From an uncultured Bryobacteraceae bacterium (lineage in GTDB: Bacteria; Acidobacteriota; Terriglobia; Bryobacterales; Bryobacteraceae), in the NCBI GenBank assembly GCA_937924525.1, contig CALDSU010000002.1, positions 421,313 to 485,312 on the forward strand: 64,000 nucleotides of DNA. The letters are read 5' to 3'. The translations under genes were made by a program, and so were the position numbers. The notes below the pieces were generated by a model. That model was not told where the DNA came from and did not search any database. It saw nothing but the letters and a program-made list of their open reading frames with translations. This document shows, one piece after another, positions 1 through 8,081 of the stretch (its first letter is position 1; each line of letters opens with the position of its first letter).

Positions 1-39
1 GAACATCACCCCGATTTCCAGATCTTTCAAAGCTGGCAT
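1..39 (-). CDS. N-terminal fragment of a gene leaving the window (possibly sugar phosphate isomerase/epimerase)
   Basis: On the minus strand an ATG at 39-37 opens a frame reading MPALKDLEIGVMF before the window ends. It overlaps the last 13 bases of the Gfo/Idh/MocA oxidoreductase gene, so it is translationally coupled to it. Such oxidoreductases are very often followed by xylose-isomerase-like TIM-barrel proteins whose N-termini look like this, but 13 residues cannot prove the family. Confidence 0.4.
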   Translation of the reverse strand, partial: MPALKDLEIGVMF

Positions 40-1037
40 GGAATTCTCTCTCCGTTCCGATCTCTGGACTCCACCAACGCGAGCGCCACCTTGACGGCTG
101 CGGCGGATTCGGCGGGCGGACACCGCTCCGGTGGGCGGTTGGCCGCCGCGCACTCCAGGAAATACTCAATCTCGGCTTGAAACCCGTCCTGCGCGGGCGG
201 GTTCAGCGCCTTTTCCTCGCCTGCCGCCGAGTACAACGTCAAAGGCCGCCCCGCTGAACTATACTCCAACGTGCCGCCGTCCGCCACCAGGGTGAACTCC
301 ATGGAGAACGGGTACGCCTTCGGATGGTGCCACCCGCCGGTGATCAGTACGGAAAGCCCGGTCGCATAGTGCAGGTGCGCGGAGATCCAGTCGATGCCCG
401 CCGGGAGGTTTTCGTAGCCCACGGCGGACACCGCTTCCGGCGCGCCGAACAGGTGCAGCGCGAAGTCGACGTCGTGAATCAGCAGATCGAACACGCCGCC
501 GCCGGAGACCGCCTTGTCGGCGATCCACGCCGTCCAGAACGGCGCGGCGCAGCGCCGGCGGAACAGCGCGCTGCGCGCGGCGCCCAGCGCCTTCAACTCG
601 GCCGCCGCCGCCTGGTATTCGGGGAAGAAGCGCAGCACTTGCGCCGTCATGAGGATCTTGCCGGAAGCGCGGGCGGCGGCGATCATGCGGTCGCAGTCGG
701 CGCCGCTGAGCGCCATGGGCTTTTCCACCAGTACATGCTTGCCTGCCTCGAGGGCCGCGATCGCCGCGGGCGCGTGAAGAGACGTGGGCAAGCAGACATC
801 GACTGCTTCGACGTTGGGGTCCTTCAGCGCCTCCTCCCAGCGGGAGTACTTGGCCACGCCGCTGAAGTCCATGCGCTCGCCGGCGCCGCCGAGATTGCCC
901 TGGATTCCCGACAGGTCGCCGCTGAGTTGCCGCTCGTCGGCGGAGGCCACCGCCGTCAGGGTGGCGCGGGAGATCTTGCGGATGGCTTTCAAATGGGTGC
1001 TGCCCATGAAGCCCAAACCGAGGACTGCAAGTTTCAT
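27..1037 (-). CDS. Gfo/Idh/MocA family oxidoreductase
   Basis: A 336-residue NAD(P)-dependent oxidoreductase, probably acting on a sugar or cyclitol. The N-terminus MKLAVLGLGFMGSTHLKAI is a Rossmann fold with a GxGxxG-like loop. Around residues 95-110 it has the family's HVLVEKPMAL motif, whose lysine is the usual catalytic base, and near residue 190 a DLLIHDVDFALHLFG segment with the conserved histidine. Length is normal for the family. There is no signal peptide, so it is cytosolic. The ATG shares four bases (ATGA) with the stop of the soxD-like gene upstream and its end overlaps the next gene, so all are probably one transcript. The substrate cannot be read from the sequence. Confidence 0.9.
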   Translation of the reverse strand: MKLAVLGLGFMGSTHLKAIRKISRATLTAVASADERQLSGDLSGIQGNLGGAGERMDFSGVAKYSRWEEALKDPNVEAVDVCLPTSLHAPAAIAALEAGKHVLVEKPMALSGADCDRMIAAARASGKILMTAQVLRFFPEYQAAAAELKALGAARSALFRRRCAAPFWTAWIADKAVSGGGVFDLLIHDVDFALHLFGAPEAVSAVGYENLPAGIDWISAHLHYATGLSVLITGGWHHPKAYPFSMEFTLVADGGTLEYSSAGRPLTLYSAAGEEKALNPPAQDGFQAEIEYFLECAAANRPPERCPPAESAAAVKVALALVESRDRNGERIPCQL

Positions 1038-1612
1038 CGTTTTGCCTTTTTTGCGGATTTGCCCGTATCCGGGCGGTCGTCGGGGATGAAGCCGTCGCGA
1101 TTCGGCATCTTTATCTTGAGCAGCGACTGCGCGTCCAGCCGCTGGCCCGCGGGAAACAGGCCGTTCAGATGCAACACGTACGCTGTCACGGCGTACACTT
1201 GGTCGTTGGTAAGAATACCCGGCTGGTTGAACGGCATCGCGCGCCGGGTGTAGTCAAACAGGGTGGTGGCGTGGGGCCAATAGCTGCCCACCGTCTTGAG
1301 TGGTTTGGGGGTTGCCAGGCTTCCCTGCCCCCCGGCTAGCGCCGGGCCTTCTTCCCCGCCCTCGCCCTTGGCGCCGTGGCAGCGCTGGCAGCGCCGCTGG
1401 TAGACGTCCGCGCCCTGGCCGGCCGTGCCGCCGCCGGGCGGCAGGTTGACGCCGCTGGGCGACACGGAGATGTCCGCCGCCTGGATCTCCGCGGGTGTCG
1501 CCGCGCGGCCCAGGCCCAGGGTCGCGGTCTGCGCCCCCGCCGCGCCGGCGCCGAGCAACGCCGCCATCGCCAGGCGGACGAACAAGGAGTTATGCGGCTT
1601 CCACGCTGCCAT
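1034..1612 (-). CDS. soxD: Exported c-type cytochrome, SoxD-like subunit of sulfite dehydrogenase
   Basis: A 192-residue protein with an N-terminal signal segment (residues about 10-27, ending near GAAGAQT) and one CxxCH heme site, CQRCH, followed by GAKGEGGEEGPAL. A methionine in the RRAMPFNQPG segment is the likely sixth heme ligand. It would take electrons from the molybdenum subunit encoded directly upstream, with which it overlaps by 23 bases. This gene order and the motif set match SoxD or the cytochrome subunit of SorAB-type enzymes. It is shorter than classical di-heme SoxD and shows only one heme site, so it may be the mono-heme type. No other sox genes are in view. Confidence 0.75.
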   Translation of the reverse strand: MAAWKPHNSLFVRLAMAALLGAGAAGAQTATLGLGRAATPAEIQAADISVSPSGVNLPPGGGTAGQGADVYQRRCQRCHGAKGEGGEEGPALAGGQGSLATPKPLKTVGSYWPHATTLFDYTRRAMPFNQPGILTNDQVYAVTAYVLHLNGLFPAGQRLDAQSLLKIKMPNRDGFIPDDRPDTGKSAKKAKR

Positions 1613-2813
1613 CGGCGGCCACCTTCCACGGTTTGATGCTGTTGTTGTGATAGTTCGAGTTCATGCCGCGCACGGCAATCAACTCCTCGAGCGCCGGTTG
1701 GGTATAGCCGGTTTCGTCCGTGCAGCGGGATTGGAGGACGGCTTCCCCGCCTTCCCACTGCCAGGGATAACGAAACCGGGTAAACGCCATCCGGTGGCGC
1801 GGCTCCTGGAGGGCGGCGGGCCGCCAGGTCTGGCCGCCATCCACTGATACTTCGACTTTTTCGATGCGTCCGCGGCCGCTCCACGCCAGCCCGGTGATCT
1901 CATGGAACCCGGGTCCGCTCAGCTTTTGCCCGCCCGAAGGGTACGTGATGACCGACTTGGCGTCCATCTCGAAGGTGAACAGGCGCGCCTTGCCGTCCGG
2001 CAGGAGGTCCGTGTATTTGGATGTCTCGTCCTTGGTCATATAGGGCTCCGGCGTCAGCTTCAGGCGATGCAGCCACTTGACGTTGAGGTTGCCTTCCCAG
2101 CCAGGCACCACCAGGCGCAGCGGGTAGCCCTGCTCCGGGCGGATGGCTTCGCCGTTCTGCGCGTAGGCCAGCAGGACGTCATCCAGCGCTTTTTTCCGAG
2201 GAAGCGACCGTGCCATCTTGCACGGGTCCGCGCCTTCGGCGATCACCCATTGCGCTTCCCGCTGGACGCCCAGTTCGCCGAGCACCAGGCTCAACAGCAC
2301 GCCGGTCCACTCGCTGCAACTGGCCAGTCCGTGGCCGCGCTGGACGTCGGGCGCGCGCTGCGGTCCCCAGTCGCCGCTGGAATTTCCGGAGCACTCCAGA
2401 AAATGCACCCGCGACACCGACGGCATCCGCCGCAGATCCTCCATCGTGAACACCGTCGGCCGCTCGACCAACCCGTGCACGAGCAGCCGGTGTTGCTTGG
2501 GATCGATTGCCGGCACGCCGGAGTGATGCCGCTCGAAGTGCAACGACGCCGGGGTGAGGATCCCGTGGCAGTCCTGGAGCGGCGTGAAACTGGCCGAGGC
2601 TTCCGGCGTCTTCGACTCCCGGAACTTGCGTGCGGCCTTCTCAAACGGGGAGCGGCGCCCGTAGTCGGAAACCGGTTTGCCCAGGCGGTTGGGTTCCTGG
2701 TCCGCCGCCGAGTCCCCGTCCTGCTTTGCGCAGGCCGCCAACGTGCCGCCCAGCGCGGCGGTTTGCAAGAAAACCCGGCGGCCCGGCCGGCGGGGAAGAT
2801 CGCGTTCTGGCAT
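1590..2813 (-). CDS. soxC: SoxC-like sulfite dehydrogenase, molybdopterin subunit
   Basis: A 407-residue molybdoenzyme of the sulfite oxidase family. It begins with a twin-arginine signal (RRVFLQTAALGGTLAAC, residues about 13-28), fitting export of a folded cofactor-bearing enzyme to the periplasm. The Mo-ligating cysteine lies in HFLECSGNSSGDWG, the SoxC version of the motif. The middle part (GYPLRLVVPGWEGNLNVKW) matches the oxidoreductase molybdopterin domain, and the C-terminal part from about residue 290 (ITGLAWSGRGRIEKVEVSVD) is the Mo-co dimerisation domain. It is followed by the overlapping cytochrome gene, as in soxCD. Expected reaction: two-electron oxidation of sulfite or a protein-bound sulfane intermediate. 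The role without soxAXYZB is unknown. Confidence 0.85.
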   Translation of the reverse strand: MPERDLPRRPGRRVFLQTAALGGTLAACAKQDGDSAADQEPNRLGKPVSDYGRRSPFEKAARKFRESKTPEASASFTPLQDCHGILTPASLHFERHHSGVPAIDPKQHRLLVHGLVERPTVFTMEDLRRMPSVSRVHFLECSGNSSGDWGPQRAPDVQRGHGLASCSEWTGVLLSLVLGELGVQREAQWVIAEGADPCKMARSLPRKKALDDVLLAYAQNGEAIRPEQGYPLRLVVPGWEGNLNVKWLHRLKLTPEPYMTKDETSKYTDLLPDGKARLFTFEMDAKSVITYPSGGQKLSGPGFHEITGLAWSGRGRIEKVEVSVDGGQTWRPAALQEPRHRMAFTRFRYPWQWEGGEAVLQSRCTDETGYTQPALEELIAVRGMNSNYHNNSIKPWKVAADGSVEAA

Positions 2814-2893
2814 AGTTCCGCTTCCCTGGTATTGTAATCCGGCGCTCCCGGGTGGACGGAGGCCCCGCCGATTGGCGACAATCGAAGGTTCGC

Positions 2894-4210
2894 ATGTCCG
2901 CCGAGTATTCTCGCCGCGAGCAGTGGGGCTGGTACTTCTACGATTGGGCCAACTCGGCGTTCTCGACCACGGTCGTGACGCTGTTCCTGGGACCCTATCT
3001 CACCGCGCTCGCCAAGGCCGCCGCGGACACGGACGGGTTTATCTATCCCCTGGGCATCAAGGTGGATCCCCGCTCCTACTGGAGCTACCTGGTATCCCTC
3101 TCGGTGGCCAGCCAAGTGATCCTGTTGCCCCTGCTGGGGGCGGTCGCCGACTACGGGAGACGAAAAAAACAATTCCTGGCGATCACCACCTATCTGGGCG
3201 CGTTCTCCACGATGGCGATGTTCTTCGCCAGCGGCACGGATTACCTGTTGGGTGGCGCACTATTTCTGGTAGCCAACCTCTCTTTCGGCGGCGCGGTGGT
3301 GCTGGCCAACGCCTTCCTGCCCGACATCGCGCCGCCGGAACAGCGCGATGCCGTGTCCTCAAAAGGCTGGGGGCTGGGCTATCTGGGCGGCGGCTTGATG
3401 CTGGCGTTGAATCTGGCCTTGTTCGCGCGCCACGAAGCGCTTGGGCTCAGCGAAGCCATGGCCGTCCGGCTGAGCCTGTTCGGCGCCGGCGCGTGGTGGG
3501 GAGGATTCGCGCTGATCACGTTCGCCCGCTTGCGCAGCCGCGGCGCGGCCCGACCCCTGCCCGAGGGCGAATCCGTCTGGGGCGTCGGTTTCCGGCAGTT
3601 GTTCCACACCCTCAAGGGCATGCGCGCTTATCCGCAGACGCTGCTGTTTTTGGTGGCGTACCTCGTCTACAACGACGCGATCCAAACTGTCATCGCGCTG
3701 GCAGGCCAGTTCGGAGCGGACGAGCTAAAGATGCCGATGTCCCAACTGACTCTGGCCATCCTGATGGTGCAATTCGTGGCCTTTGGCGGGGCGCTGGCCT
3801 TCAACTGGCTGGCGGCGCGCATCGGGGCCAAACACGCGGTGATGCTGGCCCTGGTGATCTGGACGTTGACGCTCGTTTACATCTACCTGCTGCTCCGGAC
3901 CGTGCCGCAGTTCTTCGCCATGGCGGCCATGGTCGCGCTGGTCATGGGAGGAAGCCAGGCGCTGAGTCGCTCGCTCTATTCCCTCATGATTCCCCGCGGC
4001 CGCGAGGCCGAGTACTTCAGCATCTACGAGATCAGCGACAAAGGAACCAGCTGGTTGGGTCCCTTGATCTTCGGACTCGCGCTACAGTACACAGGAAGCT
4101 ACCGGACGGCGATTCTTTCGCTGGTCGTCTTCTTTGTCGCCGGGCTGTTGCTGCTGGCGCGCGTGGATGTGCGCCGGGCCGCGGCGGAGGCGGGCAACGA
4201 GGCGCCGTAG
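2894..4210 (+). CDS. MFS transporter, UMF1 (Atg22-like) family
   Basis: A 438-residue polytopic membrane protein with about 12 hydrophobic segments. The N-terminal signature WYFYDWANSAFSTTVV is typical of the UMF1/vacuole-effluxer branch of the major facilitator superfamily, and the loop DYGRRKKQFL after the third segment is the MFS motif A equivalent. The start at 2894 gives MSAEYSRREQW. An upstream in-frame ATG at 2852 would only add a charged leader without homology. Divergent from soxC, with 80 bases between the two starts. The substrate is unknown; UMF1 members are often annotated as amino acid or sugar effluxers. Confidence 0.88.
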   Translation: MSAEYSRREQWGWYFYDWANSAFSTTVVTLFLGPYLTALAKAAADTDGFIYPLGIKVDPRSYWSYLVSLSVASQVILLPLLGAVADYGRRKKQFLAITTYLGAFSTMAMFFASGTDYLLGGALFLVANLSFGGAVVLANAFLPDIAPPEQRDAVSSKGWGLGYLGGGLMLALNLALFARHEALGLSEAMAVRLSLFGAGAWWGGFALITFARLRSRGAARPLPEGESVWGVGFRQLFHTLKGMRAYPQTLLFLVAYLVYNDAIQTVIALAGQFGADELKMPMSQLTLAILMVQFVAFGGALAFNWLAARIGAKHAVMLALVIWTLTLVYIYLLLRTVPQFFAMAAMVALVMGGSQALSRSLYSLMIPRGREAEYFSIYEISDKGTSWLGPLIFGLALQYTGSYRTAILSLVVFFVAGLLLLARVDVRRAAAEAGNEAP

Positions 4211-4220
4211 GGAGGTCACC

Positions 4221-4859
4221 ATGCGAACGGTCTGCCTGCTGGCGGCATGGGCGCTGGCGCCGGGTTGGGCCGCGCCGCCCGCCGCGATCGAGCTGCCCGC
4301 CCCTGCCCTCGAAGGTGGCCTCACCCTGCGCCAGGCGCTGCGCGAGCGCAAAAGCCACCGCGCGTACTCTCCCAAGAAGCTTCCGCGGCAAATGCTGTCC
4401 AACGTGTTGTGGGCCGCCTACGGCGTCAATCGTCCCGCGGAGGGCGGCCGCACCGCGCCGTCGGCTCACAACTGGCAAGTAATCGACGTGTATGTCGCCC
4501 TGGAGGAGGGCCTGTTCTTGTATGACGCCCGGGGACACCGCCTGGTCCTCGTAAACGCCGCCGATGTGCGCGACCTCACCAGTACTCAGGAGTTCACCCG
4601 CGACGCGCCGTTGAACCTGGTCTACGTGGCGCGCATGGAAAAGATGACCGCCTCGCCGGAAGACAGCCAGGAGGATCTGCTCGCCTGGGCGTCGATGGAG
4701 GCGGGCGCGGTTTCCCAAAATGTCTCCCTCGCCTGCGCCGCCGAAAGGCTCGCGACCGTGGTGCGGGCGGGCGTCCAGCGCCCCGCCTTCGCCAAAGCCG
4801 CCCGCCTCGCGCCCACGCACCGCATCCTGCTGGCGCAGACGATCGGCTACCCGCGCTGA
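4221..4859 (+). CDS. Exported nitroreductase-family (SagB/ThcOx-like) protein
   Basis: A 212-residue protein with a Sec-type signal (residues 1-18, ending near GWAAPPAA). The body has nitroreductase features: LRQALRERKSHRAYSPKKL (FMN phosphate-binding arginines), LLWAAYGVNR-type helix read here as NVLWAAYGVNRP, and RTAPSAHNWQ. The C-terminal half has GAVSQNVSLACAAERL, the usual flavin-side helix. The start is fixed by GGAGG at 4211-4215 just before ATG 4221. It follows the MFS gene by 10 bases and is probably cotranscribed. An exported member is unusual for an FMN enzyme; the natural electron donor is not evident. Confidence 0.82.
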   Translation: MRTVCLLAAWALAPGWAAPPAAIELPAPALEGGLTLRQALRERKSHRAYSPKKLPRQMLSNVLWAAYGVNRPAEGGRTAPSAHNWQVIDVYVALEEGLFLYDARGHRLVLVNAADVRDLTSTQEFTRDAPLNLVYVARMEKMTASPEDSQEDLLAWASMEAGAVSQNVSLACAAERLATVVRAGVQRPAFAKAARLAPTHRILLAQTIGYPR

Positions 4860-4964
4860 AAGGCGCAGGGGGCCGAGACCAGCTTCGGCGTAGTCACATG
4901 CGCAGGAGCAACTGCTCGAGCGAACCCGCCCGCTCCGCAAGACCGCGCGGACTTCGCCACGGCC

Positions 4965-5681
4965 ATGAACCGCCGCTCCTTTCTTGCTTTGCTCGCCGGC
5001 GCCCAGCACCTGGGCGGTTCCCAGGGCTCTCCGTATCCGGCGCGTTTCATGGACGTAGGCAAGCGGGCCGGACTGGGTGATGTGGTCTATTGCGGTGGCG
5101 TCGAAACGGTCCGGTACATCGTCGAGGCGAACGGCTGCGGCGTCGCGTTCTACGACTACGACCAGGACGGCTGGTTGGACATCCTCGTGCTAAACGGTTC
5201 GCGGCTGGCAGGATTTCCCAAGGGCGAGGAGCCCACCAATCACCTGTATAAGAACAATCGGGATGGCACGTTTCGGGACGTCACCCGGGGGGCGGGCCGG
5301 CTGCGCTCCGGCTGGGCGCAAGCCGTGTGCATCGGCGATTACGATAATGACGGCTAGGACGACCTGTTGATCACCTGTTGGGGCGGCAACGTTCTTTATC
5401 ACAATAACGGGGACGGCACCTTAACAGACGTGACCGCTCGCGCCGGGGTCGGCGGCGATCCGCAGCGCTGGAATTCTGGCTGCGCATTCATTGACTACGA
5501 CCGGGACGGTAAGTTGGATCTGTTTGTGGCCAACTATGTCGACGGGAACCTGGCGGAACTGCCGCTGCCGGGCCAGGGCGTTCATTGCACGTGGAAAGGG
5601 GTGCCCGTCATTTGCGGTCCGCGCGGTACGGAAGTTAGCGAGAAGGCCGGCTCATCGTCGTCCGTGAAGGAGAGGGAATGA
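4965..5681 (+). pseudogene. Broken CRTAC1/FG-GAP (VCBS repeat) family gene
   Basis: The frame opens with MNRRSFLALLAG (signal-like) and continues with FG-GAP calcium-binding repeats: FYDYDQDGWLDILVLNG, LYKNNRDGTFRDVT, IGDYDNDG, LYHNNGDGTLTDVT and FIDYDRDGKLDLFVANY. An in-frame TAG at 5355-5357 interrupts GDYDNDG(stop)DDLLITCWG, where the family normally has tyrosine. The same frame then runs on to WKGVPVICGPRG and loses homology at about 5627, ending at 5681. Complete CRTAC1 proteins carry many more repeats and a C-terminal ASPIC/UnbV domain, so roughly the last two thirds are missing. Most likely a decayed gene, although a sequencing error could explain the TAG but not the truncation. Confidence 0.82.
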
Positions 5682-5769
5682 TCGAATCGAGCTATCCTCT
5701 TGCTTCCGGTAAGTGAGGGCCCGGATGCTTTGGGAGGATTCATCGCTGGGTCCGGCGAGCACATCGTTG

Positions 5770-6891
5770 TCAGCGGCCCAGAAACCGCTCCAGGTACACT
5801 ACGTCGCGCTCCGCGTGGGCCATCTGCTGCGCCGCGCGGGCGATTCGTGCCTCGCGGAGGGCGGATTCGGCTTCGTCCATCGCATACTCCAGACGGTGCG
5901 AGGCGGCGGCGATATCGGCGCGGAGGCCCACGCCTTGGCGGGCTTGCTCCTCCCGCAAACGCTGGAGGCTGGCGCGGATCGCGGCGGCGCGCGCCCCGAG
6001 GGCCATCAGGCGGTCGCGGAGGCCTTCCTCGGATACCGCCGCTGACGGCGCGTCGGCCGCGCGCGGCGATGGCGCCGGCGCGGGGACTGCGGCCGCCGTG
6101 GCCGTGGGCAAGGGTTCCAATTGCAAGTAGTAGCGGCCTACCACATTGTCATAGGTGAACGGGTTTTGGCGTTTTCCGGAAGCCAGGTACACCTGCTCCT
6201 TCACGCGTTTAAATACTTCCTCGATGCTCACGCCCGGCGCGGCGAGTTCCTGGATCAGGTAGCGCGTGAACAGGCCGTTGCCTTCGCCGCGGTTATCGTC
6301 GGCCACGTTACCGTCGCCGGTGGCGAACGCGATGAGCGTCCCTTCCGCGTCCGAACGCATAGCGGCCAATCCGCCGCCGGCGGACCGGACGCCCCGGAAC
6401 GGATTGTTCCGGCACGCGTCCAGCACCAGTAGGCGGAGGCGCGCGCCGCTGGCTTCCATCTTGTCGCGCATCCGCTCCGCCGAGTAGGCCTCATACGGCG
6501 CGTCCGCCTCCGAGGCTGCTTGAAAATCCACCGGTATCAGGTAGTTCTCCTGCCGCACCTGCATGCCGTGACCGGCAAAATAAAACAAAGCTAGGTCGCC
6601 CGCCCGCAGTCCGGCGGCGAACTGGTCGGCCAGCTCGCGCATCTGCCGCTTGCCCGCATTGTGCGCTTCCGTGACCGCGAAGCCAAGGCGGCGCAGGAGC
6701 GCGGAGACGGCGCGCGCGTCGTTCACCGGGTTGGCGAGGGGCGCCTGCGGATACGCCGCGTTGCCGATCACCAGGGCCACCCGGCGCTGGATCGGCATCG
6801 GCTCTATACGGAGATCGCGAGCGGCCGCGGGCTGCGCGGAGCCCGGTGTCGCCCAAACCGCAAATCCAACGACTAGCCAGAAGGATTTCAT
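5770..6891 (-). CDS. Exported caspase-family (peptidase C14) protein with C-terminal coiled coil
   Basis: A 373-residue protein with signal peptide (residues 1-19, SFWLVVGFAVWATPGSAQ). The caspase-like domain starts at RRVALVIGNAAYP (about residue 35). The catalytic histidine is in LALFYFAGHGMQ and the catalytic cysteine in LLVLDACRNNPF, in the spacing normal for metacaspase/caspase homologues. After an Ala/Pro-rich linker (about 265-285) comes a heptad-rich segment, RDRLMALGARAAAIRASLQ and onwards, that should form a coiled coil. It lies 21 bases downstream of the csgG-like gene on the same strand and is probably cotranscribed. Substrate and trigger are unknown; the dyad is intact, so activity is expected. 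Confidence 0.86.
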   Translation of the reverse strand: MKSFWLVVGFAVWATPGSAQPAAARDLRIEPMPIQRRVALVIGNAAYPQAPLANPVNDARAVSALLRRLGFAVTEAHNAGKRQMRELADQFAAGLRAGDLALFYFAGHGMQVRQENYLIPVDFQAASEADAPYEAYSAERMRDKMEASGARLRLLVLDACRNNPFRGVRSAGGGLAAMRSDAEGTLIAFATGDGNVADDNRGEGNGLFTRYLIQELAAPGVSIEEVFKRVKEQVYLASGKRQNPFTYDNVVGRYYLQLEPLPTATAAAVPAPAPSPRAADAPSAAVSEEGLRDRLMALGARAAAIRASLQRLREEQARQGVGLRADIAAASHRLEYAMDEAESALREARIARAAQQMAHAERDVVYLERFLGR

Positions 6892-6912
6892 CGTGGCCTG
6901 CCTGCCGCCGGA

Positions 6913-7887
6913 TTACGGTTCCGCGGAAAGCGCGGCGTCTCCAAGCTTAGCCGAGCCGGAGAACTTCGCGACCGCGGAAATTTCATCGGCTTCCGTCACG
7001 ACACACTCGCCGACGGTTTCGAACAGGCGTCGGATCACCTGTCCCGTGGCCGGGTCCTTGATTTCGCGGGTCAAGCGGCGGATCGCCAGGCGGTCGCCCG
7101 CGCGGACGCCGGCTTTCGCGCCCACGTTCAACACCAGGGTGTCGCTGGAGACGTCGGCAACCAGCCCTTCGACGCGCACGGTCCGCGCGGGAATGCGCGC
7201 CCCATGGATTTCCATCTGCCGCGCCACTTCGCGGGCCGCCTCGCGGGTGGCCTCGCCGAGGATGGTGGCGCCGAACCGGGAAGCCGTTACCTCGGCGGCG
7301 CCACCCCCGAAATTCCATGAGGAGCCGCCGGAGCCCAGCAGCGAAGCGCCGGACCGGGAAGACTCTCCTTTGCCCGAAGCCACCGCCAGAATCTCCGCCG
7401 TGTCTGTACTCACCAGGCGGGCGCTCAGACCGACGACGGCTTTAGCCTCGCGTACGCCCACGCGCCCCACGCCGTAGCGGCCGGCCCAGTGGTTCCAGGC
7501 GCCGGCGCCGATGCTATTGGACCGATCGTCGCGGCCGAATTGCGTGATGCTGCCAATGATTACCGCCTCCACGCCTAGGACGCGGCCCAGTTTGGCGGCG
7601 GTGGCGGCGTCCACGCGGTCGCTGTTGGAGAAATTCTGCTCGGCCAGGACCTTGTCAATTGCTTTCCGCTCGATGACGGCGAATCGCCCGCTTCGCACCA
7701 GTTGATCGACCATCAGGTCAGCGACGCCTTTGCCGACATCCGCGTTGGATCCGAAAATCGCCGCCACGTCGCCCTGCACTGTAGCGTAGTCGAAATCCAA
7801 CACCGCCACCCGCCGCCGCGATTCCGCCGCCGGCATCACCAGGCTGATCAGTCCGATCATCGCCACCACTACCGTCGCTCGCTTCAT
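6913..7887 (-). CDS. CsgG/HfaB-family exported protein
   Basis: A 324-residue protein with a hydrophobic N-terminal export signal (residues 3-20). From residue 25 on RRVAVLDFDYATVQGD is the beta-strand that opens the CsgG domain. It is followed by the family's helix DLMVDQLVRSGRFAVIERKAIDKVL and by KLGRVLGVEAVIIGSITQFG. CsgG proteins form outer-membrane secretion pores or act as periplasmic relatives. A lipobox cysteine is not visible here (the signal ends MPAAESRRR), so a lipoprotein pore as in curli export is doubtful. The C-terminal third, VEGLVADVSSDTLVLNVGAK and after, looks like an FlgT-C-type beta domain. First gene of a two-gene unit with the caspase-like gene. Confidence 0.82.
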   Translation of the reverse strand: MKRATVVVAMIGLISLVMPAAESRRRVAVLDFDYATVQGDVAAIFGSNADVGKGVADLMVDQLVRSGRFAVIERKAIDKVLAEQNFSNSDRVDAATAAKLGRVLGVEAVIIGSITQFGRDDRSNSIGAGAWNHWAGRYGVGRVGVREAKAVVGLSARLVSTDTAEILAVASGKGESSRSGASLLGSGGSSWNFGGGAAEVTASRFGATILGEATREAAREVARQMEIHGARIPARTVRVEGLVADVSSDTLVLNVGAKAGVRAGDRLAIRRLTREIKDPATGQVIRRLFETVGECVVTEADEISAVAKFSGSAKLGDAALSAEP

Positions 7888-8081
7888 GTTGTTCGGCTCC
7901 GGTCAACCGCAAGGCACGGCGTATGCCAAACTTCATCATCCGCGTAACTCATCCCCTTACAGGCGCTTTGGGAGAAGCGGACCGAAGCAGGGATGTCCAC
8001 GCGCTGTACAATTCCACAAGGGGACTACCCTTCCCCGCACACCGTGTGGACGGTGGCCAATGGTCGTTGTGAAGTTCCCGT

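Noticed and set aside
2677..4482. Long plus-strand frame across the MFS transporter region
   Set aside because: It is an Arg/Pro/Gly-rich alternative frame of the MFS and nitroreductase genes without motifs.
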